A stretch of DNA of 64,000 nucleotides from an uncultured Algibacter sp. (lineage in GTDB: Bacteria; Bacteroidota; Bacteroidia; Flavobacteriales; Flavobacteriaceae): positions 1 to 64,000 of the forward strand of contig NZ_CANLZX010000016.1 of NCBI RefSeq assembly GCF_947495675.1, in the 5' to 3' direction. Position numbers and translations under genes: made by a program. A model generated the notes under the pieces. It made no database searches, was not told the DNA's origin, and was given only the letters and a program-made list of their open reading frames with translations. Position 1 is the stretch's first letter; the number at the start of each line of letters is the position of its first letter. This document shows positions 36,190 to 44,063 of the stretch, piece after piece.

Positions 36190-36771
36190 ATGGATTTAAC
36201 TCAAGGTACAAAAGAAGAAAAAAATAGCAGAGCAAAAAAGATGATGCTTTGGTTTGGCATTATTTCCTTAATAATGTCTTTTGCAGGTTGGACAAGTGCT
36301 TTTGTGGTAAGTAGTTCTAGACCAGATTGGTTAAAAGATTTTCAGTTGCCAAATGCTTTTATAGTTAGTACTGTAGTAATAATTATAAGTAGTATAACTT
36401 TTATTTTAGCTAAGCGTGCTTTAAAAAATGGTAACCATAAAGCAACGTCTTTATGGTTGTTTGCAACATTAACATTGGGTTTTGTTTTTATATTTAATCA
36501 ATTTTCAGGTTTTCAACAAATAATTGATTTAGGTTATAATTTTACAGGACCAACTAGTAATGTAACTATGTCTTACATCTATTTAATAGCTTTAGTTCAT
36601 ATTTTACACGTTGTAGTTGGCTTATTTTGTTTATTGGTTGTAATTTATAATCATTTTAAACAAAAGTACAATGCTACTAATATGTTGGGTTTTGAATTAG
36701 CAGGAACGTTTTGGCATTTTATAGACATACTGTGGGTTTACCTTTTCTTATTTTTATATTTTGTTAGGTAA
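36190..36771 (+). CDS. Cytochrome c oxidase subunit III (short form)
   Basis: The 193-residue protein has five predicted membrane helices and the subunit III signatures SLIMSFAGWTSAFVVSSSRPDW, LIALVHILHVVVGLFCL and GTFWHFIDILWVYLFLFLY. It is the compact CyoC/CtaE form that lacks the first two helices of mitochondrial subunit III. It sits 3 bases after ctaB. A second, longer subunit III gene follows at 37064; such tandem pairs are common in Bacteroidota oxidase clusters. The main subunits I and II are not in the window. Confidence 0.93.
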   Translation: MDLTQGTKEEKNSRAKKMMLWFGIISLIMSFAGWTSAFVVSSSRPDWLKDFQLPNAFIVSTVVIIISSITFILAKRALKNGNHKATSLWLFATLTLGFVFIFNQFSGFQQIIDLGYNFTGPTSNVTMSYIYLIALVHILHVVVGLFCLLVVIYNHFKQKYNATNMLGFELAGTFWHFIDILWVYLFLFLYFVR

Positions 36772-37004
36772 TAATTAGGTGAAAAAGCCTTTTATCTTCT
36801 TGTAACACAAGTGTTTTGATAGATAGTTGTGTTTTACATTAAAGTTTAATAAAAGCAAGAAAAAACAAAAAAAGGTAATAAGTGAAATACTTGCTAAAGT
36901 AAAAATAGATAGGTTTTTTATCCTGAAGTTAATAAGCTAATGGAGTAATCAATTTATTTTTAACAATGATTTTTATCATGTTTTCAATTTTTAAAGCGGT
37001 ATAT

Positions 37005-37034
37005 TTTATTAGATGAATAATTTGATTATTTTTG
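37005..37034 (+). promoter_or_regulatory. Promoter of the second subunit III gene
   Basis: TATTTTTG at 37027-37034 matches TAnnTTTG, with TTTA at 37005-37008, 18 bases upstream. The 292-base gap before this gene (36772-37063) contains no other clear feature, so a promoter is expected here. Confidence 0.5.
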
Positions 37035-37063
37035 TCCAACTTTATAAATAACAACCATTATAT

Positions 37064-38056
37064 ATGAGTACAGCAGTAGCAGAAGGCAAAACTTGGGGAG
37101 GTGGCAACCAACCACTTAAGGTAAGTTATGGTAAAATGATGATGTGGTTTTTCATCGTTTCAGATGCTTTAACATTTTCAGGGTTTTTAGCAGCCTACGG
37201 ATTTTCAAGATTTAAATTTATTGATGCATGGCCAATTGCAGATGAAGTGTTTACTCACTTTCCGTTTTTACACGGTGTAGATGCACCTATGTATTACGTA
37301 GCTTTTATGACGTTTGTATTAATTATTTCGTCTGTAACTATGGTATTAGCTGTTGATGCTGGACACCATATGAATAAAGGAAAAGTTACAATATACATGT
37401 TTTTAACCATAATATTTGGTTTAATATTTGTTGGTTCTCAAGCCTGGGAGTGGAATACGTTTATTAAAGGTGATTACGGCGCAATACAAACAAAAGGTGG
37501 AAACATTTTGCAGTTTGGACATTATGTTGATAAAAATGGCGAGCAAGTATTTAAACGTGTTGCTGTAAGAGACTTTGCTGTTGCAGCAAAGCATCAAGAT
37601 AGAACACAGCATGTAAGTAAAAATGGACTTTGGTTTGTTGATGAAGGAACTTTACCTACATTTACTATGGATGAAGTAATTCATGGTTTACAAGCAAATA
37701 AAGATGTTTTAGTTCGCACTCAAATAATTAATGAAGAAGGCGAAAAAACAGTTCTTTCAAGAGAAGAATCTATGAACCAAGTAATGAAAAACGGTCGATT
37801 ATATGTAGAGGGAGCAAACCTTCATGTAAATGAATATGGTTCACCTCTTTTTGCAGATTTCTTTTTCTTCATAACAGGATTTCACGGTTTTCACGTATTT
37901 TCTGGAGTTGTGTTAAACATTATAATTTTCTTTAATGTTGTTTTAGGTACATATGAAAGAAGAGGAAGTTATGAAATGGTTGAAAAAGTAGGTCTTTATT
38001 GGCACTTTGTAGATTTAGTTTGGGTATTTGTATTTACATTCTTCTACCTAGTTTAA
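37064..38056 (+). CDS. Cytochrome c oxidase subunit III with large soluble insert
   Basis: The 330-residue protein has subunit III helices at both ends (KMMMWFFIVSDALTFSGFLAAYGF; FGLIFVGSQAWEW; FFFFITGFHGFHVFSGVVLN; GLYWHFVDLVWVFVFTFFYL). Between the SQAWEW helix and the FHGFHVFSG helix lies a hydrophilic insert of about 120 residues (137-258), which makes the protein much longer than the 193-residue paralogue upstream. Part of the insert (about 188-222, LWFVDEGTLPTFTMDEV then LQANKDVLVRTQI) is spaced like a GYF_2 domain, though weakly. The insert should face the periplasm or cytoplasm depending on helix count. It is transcribed with the subunit IV gene that follows. Confidence 0.92.
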   Translation: MSTAVAEGKTWGGGNQPLKVSYGKMMMWFFIVSDALTFSGFLAAYGFSRFKFIDAWPIADEVFTHFPFLHGVDAPMYYVAFMTFVLIISSVTMVLAVDAGHHMNKGKVTIYMFLTIIFGLIFVGSQAWEWNTFIKGDYGAIQTKGGNILQFGHYVDKNGEQVFKRVAVRDFAVAAKHQDRTQHVSKNGLWFVDEGTLPTFTMDEVIHGLQANKDVLVRTQIINEEGEKTVLSREESMNQVMKNGRLYVEGANLHVNEYGSPLFADFFFFITGFHGFHVFSGVVLNIIIFFNVVLGTYERRGSYEMVEKVGLYWHFVDLVWVFVFTFFYLV

Positions 38057-38108
38057 TTAATAAAAATTATTTGTCATCCCAACATCGGGATCTTAAAAGC
38101 ATTTAAAA

Positions 38109-38489
38109 ATGGCACACGAACATAAATTAGAAATATTTAGAGGGCTTTGGAAATTTAAATCTAACACACAAAAAATATGGGGTGTTTTAATTTTCCTTTC
38201 TGTAGTTACAACTATTGAGGTTGCATTAGGTATTATAAAGCCAGAGTGGTCTATGGCTAAAGTACTAGGTATGAAATTGCTAAACTGGATATTTATTATT
38301 CTAACCATTGTTAAAGCATATTACATTACTTGGGATTTTATGCACATGCGTGATGAAACCAAAGGTTTAAGACGTATGGTTGTTTGGACAGCAATATTCC
38401 TTATACTTTACTTAACTTTTATTTTATTACAAGAAGGTGGTTACGTTTTTGAAGTATACGATAACGGTTTTATAAAAAGAGATTTTTAA
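38109..38489 (+). CDS. Cytochrome c oxidase subunit IV family protein
   Basis: The 126-residue protein has three membrane helices (about residues 21-40, 56-78 and 93-112). IWGVLIFLSVVTTIEVALG and KAYYITWDFMHMRDE match the prokaryotic subunit IV (CyoD-like) family. It lies 52 bases after subunit III and ends in front of a terminator, closing the structural part of the oxidase cluster. It probably stabilises the complex in the inner membrane and has no redox centre. Confidence 0.9.
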   Translation: MAHEHKLEIFRGLWKFKSNTQKIWGVLIFLSVVTTIEVALGIIKPEWSMAKVLGMKLLNWIFIILTIVKAYYITWDFMHMRDETKGLRRMVVWTAIFLILYLTFILLQEGGYVFEVYDNGFIKRDF

Positions 38490-38519
38490 CTACTTAAAAA
38501 ATAGTTAATTTAAATTATA

Positions 38520-38547
38520 AAGGCGGTTTTTAAACCGTCTTTTTTTA
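38520..38547 (+). terminator. Terminator after oxidase subunit IV
   Basis: Stem AAGGCGGTTT at 38520-38529 pairs with AAACCGTCTT at 38532-38541 (one G-T pair) and is followed by a T-run. Confidence 0.8.
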
Positions 38548-38589
38548 TTTTTGCAAAACAATATAAAATATTAGAAATTCTACTATTTA

Positions 38590-39309
38590 ATGGATTATAA
38601 AAAAGTAAGTCGATATGTGGTTTTAGGAATTTTATTTTTTCTTCCTGTAACGTTTTTATTGTTTTTATACCCAGCAACACATAATTATTCGCCATTAGAT
38701 ATTGTAAACGAATCGGTTTTAGATTTAGATAACTTCACATCAACTTCAGAAGAAAAAGTTCTTTTAAAAGACCATTTAACAGTTCTTGGTTTTTTTGGAA
38801 ATAATCCTGATAAAAATAGTACAGTAGCCTTAAATTTAAAAGAGTTGGTTTATGATAAGTTTAAAGGCTTTAAGCGTTTTCAAGTTGTAATATTAATGCC
38901 AAAAGGCACAGAAGAAGCTGTTAAAAAACTTAAAGCAGAAATTAGTTCTTATCAAGATTTAAGATTTTGGCATTTTGTTTTTGGAGAGCCTAGTGATTTA
39001 AAACGTGTTTTTTTAAGTTTAAAAACTAAAGGGAATTTATCTTCTAATTTGGCAACTAACCAAGTTTATATCGTTGATAAAGATTTAAATCAACGAGGGC
39101 GTTTAGATGATAGAACAGATAATGAATTAGAAAAAAAGCAACCAATTTATGGACTTCATGCTTATAATTGTATTGAGGTAGCCGAAATAAAAAATAAAAT
39201 GAGTGACGACTTACGAGTTTTATTTACAGAGTATAGACAAAAACGCAAAGGAGAATTTAATTCTGATACGCGACGAGCAAGCGATTTAAAATCTGAAAAC
39301 GATGAGTAA
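38590..39309 (+). CDS. Membrane-anchored thioredoxin-fold-like protein without the cysteine pair, Sco-associated
   Basis: The 239-residue protein has one N-terminal membrane helix (residues 9-27). The rest follows the order of an Sco/thioredoxin fold: LKDHLTVLGFFGN (strand before the usual CxxxC), a helix, FKRFQVVILMPKG, a second helix, and NQVYIVDKDLNQRGRLDDRT, which resembles the late LIDK.G..R strand pair of Sco proteins. The position of the copper-binding cysteines holds GNNPDK instead, and the only cysteine is near the end (YNCIEV). It overlaps the true sco1 by 8 bases. It may be a non-catalytic partner in copper delivery. The fold is an inference from pattern. Confidence 0.6.
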   Translation: MDYKKVSRYVVLGILFFLPVTFLLFLYPATHNYSPLDIVNESVLDLDNFTSTSEEKVLLKDHLTVLGFFGNNPDKNSTVALNLKELVYDKFKGFKRFQVVILMPKGTEEAVKKLKAEISSYQDLRFWHFVFGEPSDLKRVFLSLKTKGNLSSNLATNQVYIVDKDLNQRGRLDDRTDNELEKKQPIYGLHAYNCIEVAEIKNKMSDDLRVLFTEYRQKRKGEFNSDTRRASDLKSENDE

Positions 39310-40045
39310 AAAAGCAAATTATTCATATATAGGAATAGCCTTTATAATACTAGTATTCGGAATTATTTTCATTCCTAGAATTGTAGATAGAATATCAAAT
39401 GGCGATATTTCAAGACAAGAAAGTAGAAGCGACCAACAAAAGGAAAATGAATCTAAAAAATCTAATTTAGTATTTATTCCAAATAACGGTGAAAATCGAA
39501 AAGTTCCACAATTTTCTTTTATTAATCAAGATGGAAAAACTATCACTAATCGTGATTATGAAGGTAAGGTTTATGTTGTAGAATTCTTTTTTACCACATG
39601 CCCAACCATTTGTCCAAGAATGAATAAAAATCTCATTCAAATTCAAAAAGAATTTAAAGATTTTGAAGATTTTGGTGTTGCATCCTTCACTATTAATCCT
39701 GAATATGATACTCCTGAAGTTCTTAAAGCTTATGCACAGCTTTACGGTGTTGAAAACCCAAACTGGCATTTAATGACTGGCGATAAAGAAGCAATTTATA
39801 AACTTTCTAACGAAGGTTTTTATATTTATGCTGCTGCAAATCCCGATGTTGAAGGAGGTTTTGAACATTCAGGTAATTTTGCATTAATTGATAAAAATGG
39901 GTTTATTAGAAGTAGAGTAGTAAACGGTAACCCGATAATTTACTATAATGGGATAACCTCCGAATCTGAAAAAATTGATGAAGATGGTAAATTAGAAGAG
40001 ATTAGTGCTTTAAAAGAAGATATTAAAAAATTGCTTAATGAGTAA
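39302..40045 (+). CDS. Sco1/SenC copper chaperone for cytochrome oxidase
   Basis: The 247-residue protein has an N-terminal membrane anchor (residues 9-26) and a periplasmic thioredoxin-like domain. The copper ligands are complete: C100 and C104 in FTTCPTICPRM, and H189 in GGFEHSGNFALIDKNG. Sco1 delivers copper to the CuA centre of subunit II or reduces its cysteines. The gene overlaps its neighbours on both sides by 8 bases, which shows tight translational coupling with the cysteine-free Sco-like protein and the DUF420 gene. Confidence 0.93.
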   Translation: MSKKANYSYIGIAFIILVFGIIFIPRIVDRISNGDISRQESRSDQQKENESKKSNLVFIPNNGENRKVPQFSFINQDGKTITNRDYEGKVYVVEFFFTTCPTICPRMNKNLIQIQKEFKDFEDFGVASFTINPEYDTPEVLKAYAQLYGVENPNWHLMTGDKEAIYKLSNEGFYIYAAANPDVEGGFEHSGNFALIDKNGFIRSRVVNGNPIIYYNGITSESEKIDEDGKLEEISALKEDIKKLLNE

Positions 40046-40571
40046 TACAGAAAATACCCTAGACGATAAAAAGTACAACAAACTAATAGTTATACTATCA
40101 ATAGTTATTCCTGTAGCTGTCGCTGCTCTTTTTGGAATTAAAATTGATGCCAAGCTCCCTGTTTTTTTACCTCCTATTTATGCAGTAGTTAATGCAATTA
40201 CAGCATTTGTTTTAGTTTTGGCTTTCATAGCTATTCAAAAAAAGAAAATAAAGTTACATGAAAGATTAATTAAGATTGCCATTGGGTTATCTGTATTATT
40301 TCTTTTAATGTATATTGCTTATCATATGACTAGCGACTCTACATCTTTTGGAGGCGAAGGAGTTGCAAAATATCTATACTATTTTATACTTGTTACACAT
40401 ATTTTGTTGTCTATAATAGTTATTCCGTTTGTATTAATAACTTATGTAAGAGCTATTACTAATAACATTGAGAAACATAAAAAAATTGCTAAAATCACAT
40501 TTCCATTATGGCTTTATGTAGCTATAACGGGTGTGGTAGTATATATAATGATTTCTCCATATTACATTTAA
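40038..40571 (+). CDS. DUF420 membrane protein, cytochrome oxidase associated
   Basis: The 177-residue protein has five predicted membrane helices (about residues 12-30, 36-58, 72-94, 110-133 and 148-170). Histidines in the helices (AYHMTSDS and VTHILLSI) are the conserved ones of DUF420, a family distantly related to heme-copper oxidase assembly proteins such as CtaG/CtaM. It begins 8 bases inside sco1 and is followed 3 bases later by a small CxxC protein. Its probable role is copper or heme insertion into the oxidase. Confidence 0.85.
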   Translation: MSNTENTLDDKKYNKLIVILSIVIPVAVAALFGIKIDAKLPVFLPPIYAVVNAITAFVLVLAFIAIQKKKIKLHERLIKIAIGLSVLFLLMYIAYHMTSDSTSFGGEGVAKYLYYFILVTHILLSIIVIPFVLITYVRAITNNIEKHKKIAKITFPLWLYVAITGVVVYIMISPYYI

Positions 40572-40574
40572 AAA

Positions 40575-40793
40575 ATGAAACGTAATATTGTTTTTATTCT
40601 TTTTTCTTTATTCTTTTTTATAAAGAGTAATGCCCAATGTGCTATGTGTCGTGCCGTTTTGGAAAGTGAAGAAGGGCAAACAGCTGCAGAAGGAATTAAT
40701 GATGGAATAGTCTATTTAATGGCTATACCATACATACTTGTTGCGGGTATGATATATTTTATTTATAGAAAATATAATACATTAAAAAAGTAA
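40575..40793 (+). CDS. Small exported CxxC membrane protein of the oxidase cluster
   Basis: The 72-residue protein has a signal peptide (residues 1-20) ending SNA, so the mature protein would start QCAMCRAVLESEEG, placing a C22-x-x-C25 pair at the very N-terminus. A second membrane helix spans residues about 45-64. The pair could bind copper or heme-handling partners. It is the last gene of the sco/DUF420 cluster. No named family is recognised. Confidence 0.75.
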   Translation: MKRNIVFILFSLFFFIKSNAQCAMCRAVLESEEGQTAAEGINDGIVYLMAIPYILVAGMIYFIYRKYNTLKK

Positions 40794-40880
40794 TAAAAAG
40801 TTTATTAAACTTTTTGTAACAATTCTTTATGTTGATAGTCTAACTAAAAAGCTAAGATGCTTAATTAAATCAATCAAACC

Positions 40881-41582
40881 ATGTTAAAGATTCATCAACT
40901 TCATAAATCCTATCCAATAGGAGATTCTAGTTTACATGTTTTAAAAGGAATAGACCTTAATGTTGAAGAAGGTGAAATGGTTGCCATTATGGGTTCTTCG
41001 GGATCTGGGAAATCAACATTGCTAAATATTATTGGGATGTTAGATGAAGCAGATTCTGGTGAATATATTTTAGATGAACTTCCAATAAAAAACTTAACTG
41101 AAAAAAAAGCTGCAGTTTACAGAAATAAATTCTTAGGGTTTATTTTTCAATCTTTCAACTTAATAAATTATAAAAATGCCCTTGAAAATGTAGCACTTCC
41201 GCTTTATTATCAAGGATTAAAACGTAAAGAACGTCAAGAAAAAGCCATGTATCATTTAGGTAAAGTAGGTTTAGCAGATTGGGCTAAACACTTGCCAAAA
41301 GAACTTTCTGGTGGACAAAAACAACGTGTCGCTATTGCCAGGGCATTAGCTGCAAATCCTAAATTATTGTTAGCAGATGAGCCTACAGGAGCTTTAGATA
41401 CCAAAACATCTTATGATATTATGGCGTTTATTCAGCAATTAAATGATGAAGGCAAAACCATATTAATGGTAACTCATGAAGAAGATATTGCTAATATGTG
41501 TAAACGTATTGTGCGTCTTAAAGATGGTGTTATTATGGAAGATGTAAAAGTAACTCAAGTAAGAGCAGAGCAATATGTTTGA
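40881..41582 (+). CDS. ABC transporter ATP-binding protein, MacB/LolD type
   Basis: The 233-residue ATPase has Walker A GSSGSGKST (38-46), Q-loop FIFQSF, signature LSGGQ (142-146) and Walker B LLLADEP (162-168) followed by TGALD. This is the MacB/LolD/FtsE branch that powers FtsX-like permeases. It overlaps the first permease gene by 8 bases and starts a five-gene set (ATPase, permease, permease, adaptor, TolC-like channel), which forms a complete tripartite exporter across both membranes. The substrate is unknown; candidates include peptides, lipoproteins and macrolide-like compounds. Confidence 0.93.
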   Translation: MLKIHQLHKSYPIGDSSLHVLKGIDLNVEEGEMVAIMGSSGSGKSTLLNIIGMLDEADSGEYILDELPIKNLTEKKAAVYRNKFLGFIFQSFNLINYKNALENVALPLYYQGLKRKERQEKAMYHLGKVGLADWAKHLPKELSGGQKQRVAIARALAANPKLLLADEPTGALDTKTSYDIMAFIQQLNDEGKTILMVTHEEDIANMCKRIVRLKDGVIMEDVKVTQVRAEQYV

Positions 41583-42804
41583 TATAGATCTTTGGCGCGA
41601 AATTTTTCAAAGTATAAATATGAACAGAACCAGAAGTTTGCTTTCTGGTTTTACTGTAGCGTTTGCTATATTATTATTTACGATTCTTTTCGGTATTGCT
41701 AATGGATTACAAAACACCTTTGCAGAAGCTTTTGTTGATGATGCTAATAACTCAATTACTATTAGATCTGGTAGAACAACAAAAGCCCATAAAGGACTTC
41801 AAGCTGGAAGACAAATACAATTTAAGAATGAAGATTTTAATTATGTAAAAGAAGACTTCGAAGATAAAATTGAATTTATAACAGCCAGAATTTATAAAAA
41901 TTTTCAAGCGTCATATAAAGGAGAACAGAACGTTTATGATATTCGAGCCGTTCACCCAGATCATCAATATCTTGAAAAAACAATAATTAAAGAAGGGCGT
42001 TACCTAAATCAAAACGATTTAAATAATAAAACAAAATTTGTTGTTATTGGGCGTTTAGTAGAAGAAGATTTATTTCTAAAAACAACAGCTTTAGGAAAAT
42101 ATATAAACCTAGGAGGCATACAGTTTAAAGTAATTGGTGTTTTTACAGATGATGGAGGCGATAATGAAGAACGAAAAATATATATGCCTGTTAGTACTGC
42201 TCAATATTTATATGGTAATAATGATTATATAGATCAAATAAATCTAACATATAATCCAGAAATGGATGCTGATAGAGCTTTAGCATTTAGTACGTTATTA
42301 ACAAAAAAATTAAAAAACAGATTTTCTGTAGCAAGAAGCGATCAAAGAGCCATTAGAGTTCGTAATATGGCAGAAGGCACAAAAGCCATTAGCCAAATGA
42401 CAGTTGGACTTACCTTTATTATTTTAATTATTGGTTTAGGGACACTTATAGCTGGAATAGTAGGTGTTAGTAATATCATGATTTTTATTGTTAAAGAGCG
42501 TACCAAAGAAATAGGAATCCGAAAAGCTTTAGGAGCCTCACCAAAATCTATAGTTTCAATAATATTAATTGAGTCTATTTTTATTACAGCAATTGCAGGT
42601 TACATTGGATTATTGTTGGGTGTTGGTGTTTTAGAGTTAGTAGGCCCAAGTTTAAAGGACTATTTTATAAAAGATCCTGGAGTTAGTAACAGTTTGGTTA
42701 TTGGAGCAACGCTTACATTAATTATAGCAGGAGCCATTGCAGGCTATTTACCAGCCAAAAAGGCATCAAAAATTAAACCTATAATAGCATTAAGAAATGA
42801 TTAA
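41575..42804 (+). CDS. MacB-like ABC transporter permease, first
   Basis: The 409-residue protein has one membrane helix near residues 19-40, a large periplasmic MacB-like domain (about 45-265) and three C-terminal helices that form the FtsX domain. The coupling segment VKERTKEIGIRKALGASPKSI at the FtsX loop and the final PAKKASKIKPIIALR are characteristic. Its fusion-free design (separate ATPase) differs from E. coli MacB but is usual in Bacteroidota. It is paired with a second permease that starts 3 bases later, so a heterodimer is likely. Confidence 0.9.
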   Translation: MFDIDLWREIFQSINMNRTRSLLSGFTVAFAILLFTILFGIANGLQNTFAEAFVDDANNSITIRSGRTTKAHKGLQAGRQIQFKNEDFNYVKEDFEDKIEFITARIYKNFQASYKGEQNVYDIRAVHPDHQYLEKTIIKEGRYLNQNDLNNKTKFVVIGRLVEEDLFLKTTALGKYINLGGIQFKVIGVFTDDGGDNEERKIYMPVSTAQYLYGNNDYIDQINLTYNPEMDADRALAFSTLLTKKLKNRFSVARSDQRAIRVRNMAEGTKAISQMTVGLTFIILIIGLGTLIAGIVGVSNIMIFIVKERTKEIGIRKALGASPKSIVSIILIESIFITAIAGYIGLLLGVGVLELVGPSLKDYFIKDPGVSNSLVIGATLTLIIAGAIAGYLPAKKASKIKPIIALRND

Positions 42805-42806
42805 GC

Positions 42807-44051
42807 ATGTTTAAATTTTTATTCGATAGAGATACATGGCAAGAGGTTTTTGATAGCTTTAGTAAAAATAAACTAAGGTCTATTCTTACTATGGTAGGTG
42901 TTTGGTGGGGTATTTTATTACTAATTGGTCTTTTAGGTTCAGCAAAAGGATTAGAAAATTCATTCAATCGTTTATTTGGAAGTTTTGCAACTAATAGTGT
43001 ATTTGTATGGGGTCAAAGTACAAGTAAGCCTTTTAAAGGTTTTCAAGAAGGAAGACAAGTAAGATTATCTTTAACCGATGCAAAAAAGGTAGAAAAAAAT
43101 GTTGAAGGTATTGAGTTTCTTGTACCTAGAAATCAAAATCAAGCTATAGTAGTAAGAAACTTTCTTTCAAGTAGTTTTAGTATCAATGGAGATTATCCTT
43201 TGTTAGATCAGGTCCAAAAGAAAAAACTCATTCATGGCAGATTTATCAATCAAAATGATATTGATGATAATAAAAAGGTTGTAGTTATTTCTGAAGATGC
43301 CTATAAACAGCTTTTCGAAAAGGATGAGATGCCAATTGGAGAATATATAGAAATTAATAAAATAAACTTCAAGGTGGTTGGAATGTTTGAAAATGGAAAT
43401 GTAAATATGGGACCAACATCAGATATGCATATTCCTTTTACAACATTTCAGCAAATATATAATCAAGGTGATCGAATTGGGTGGATGATGATTACTGGCA
43501 AGCCAGAATACGATATTAAACAAATAGAAGAGGATGCTAAACTGTTACTTAAAAACCTGAATAAAATTCATCCTAAAGATACGCGTGCGTTTGGTAGTTT
43601 TAACTTAGGTAAAGAATTTGCAAAAATAACAGGCTTTTTAACAGGCATGCAATTTTTAACATGGTTTGTAGGTATTGCAACTCTAATTGCTGGAGTTTTT
43701 GCAATTGGCAATATACTATTAATCACAGTAAAAGAGCGTACCAAAGAAATAGGAGTACGAAGAGCATTAGGTGCTACACCATTTGAAATTAAAAGACAAA
43801 TAGTCGTTGAAGCAGTATTTTTAACCATAGTTGCCGGTATATTTGGAATTATAACAGGAGGCTGGATTTTAATTTTACTAGATCATTTCTTTGGTCAAGG
43901 TGAAGACGCAGCTATTGTTAACGCATCAGTATCTATAGGCGTGGTTTTTATAGCCTTAGTTATCCTTGTTGTATTAGGTACATTAATAGGATTAATACCA
44001 GCATTTAAGGCAACGAGTATAAAACCAATAGAAGCATTAAGAGAAGAATAA
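42807..44051 (+). CDS. MacB-like ABC transporter permease, second
   Basis: The 414-residue protein has the same layout as the preceding permease: an N-terminal helix (about 20-40), a periplasmic domain, and three FtsX helices with VKERTKEIGVRRALGATPFEI and a closing PAFKATSIKPIEALR. The two permeases share these motifs but differ throughout the periplasmic domain, which supports an old duplication and a heterodimeric transporter. It ends 12 bases before the adaptor gene. Confidence 0.9.
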   Translation: MFKFLFDRDTWQEVFDSFSKNKLRSILTMVGVWWGILLLIGLLGSAKGLENSFNRLFGSFATNSVFVWGQSTSKPFKGFQEGRQVRLSLTDAKKVEKNVEGIEFLVPRNQNQAIVVRNFLSSSFSINGDYPLLDQVQKKKLIHGRFINQNDIDDNKKVVVISEDAYKQLFEKDEMPIGEYIEINKINFKVVGMFENGNVNMGPTSDMHIPFTTFQQIYNQGDRIGWMMITGKPEYDIKQIEEDAKLLLKNLNKIHPKDTRAFGSFNLGKEFAKITGFLTGMQFLTWFVGIATLIAGVFAIGNILLITVKERTKEIGVRRALGATPFEIKRQIVVEAVFLTIVAGIFGIITGGWILILLDHFFGQGEDAAIVNASVSIGVVFIALVILVVLGTLIGLIPAFKATSIKPIEALREE

Positions 44052-44063
44052 ACAATCAATAAA

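Noticed and set aside
38076..38091. Short inverted repeat ATCCC-N6-GGGAT between oxidase subunits III and IV
   Set aside because: The stem is only 5 bp with no T-run, too weak for a terminator; it might be a remnant of a dispersed repeat but one copy is no evidence.
39467..39769. Open frame of about 100 codons on the minus strand
   Set aside because: It is antisense to the sco1 gene, whose catalytic motifs are clear; nothing supports translation of the opposite strand.
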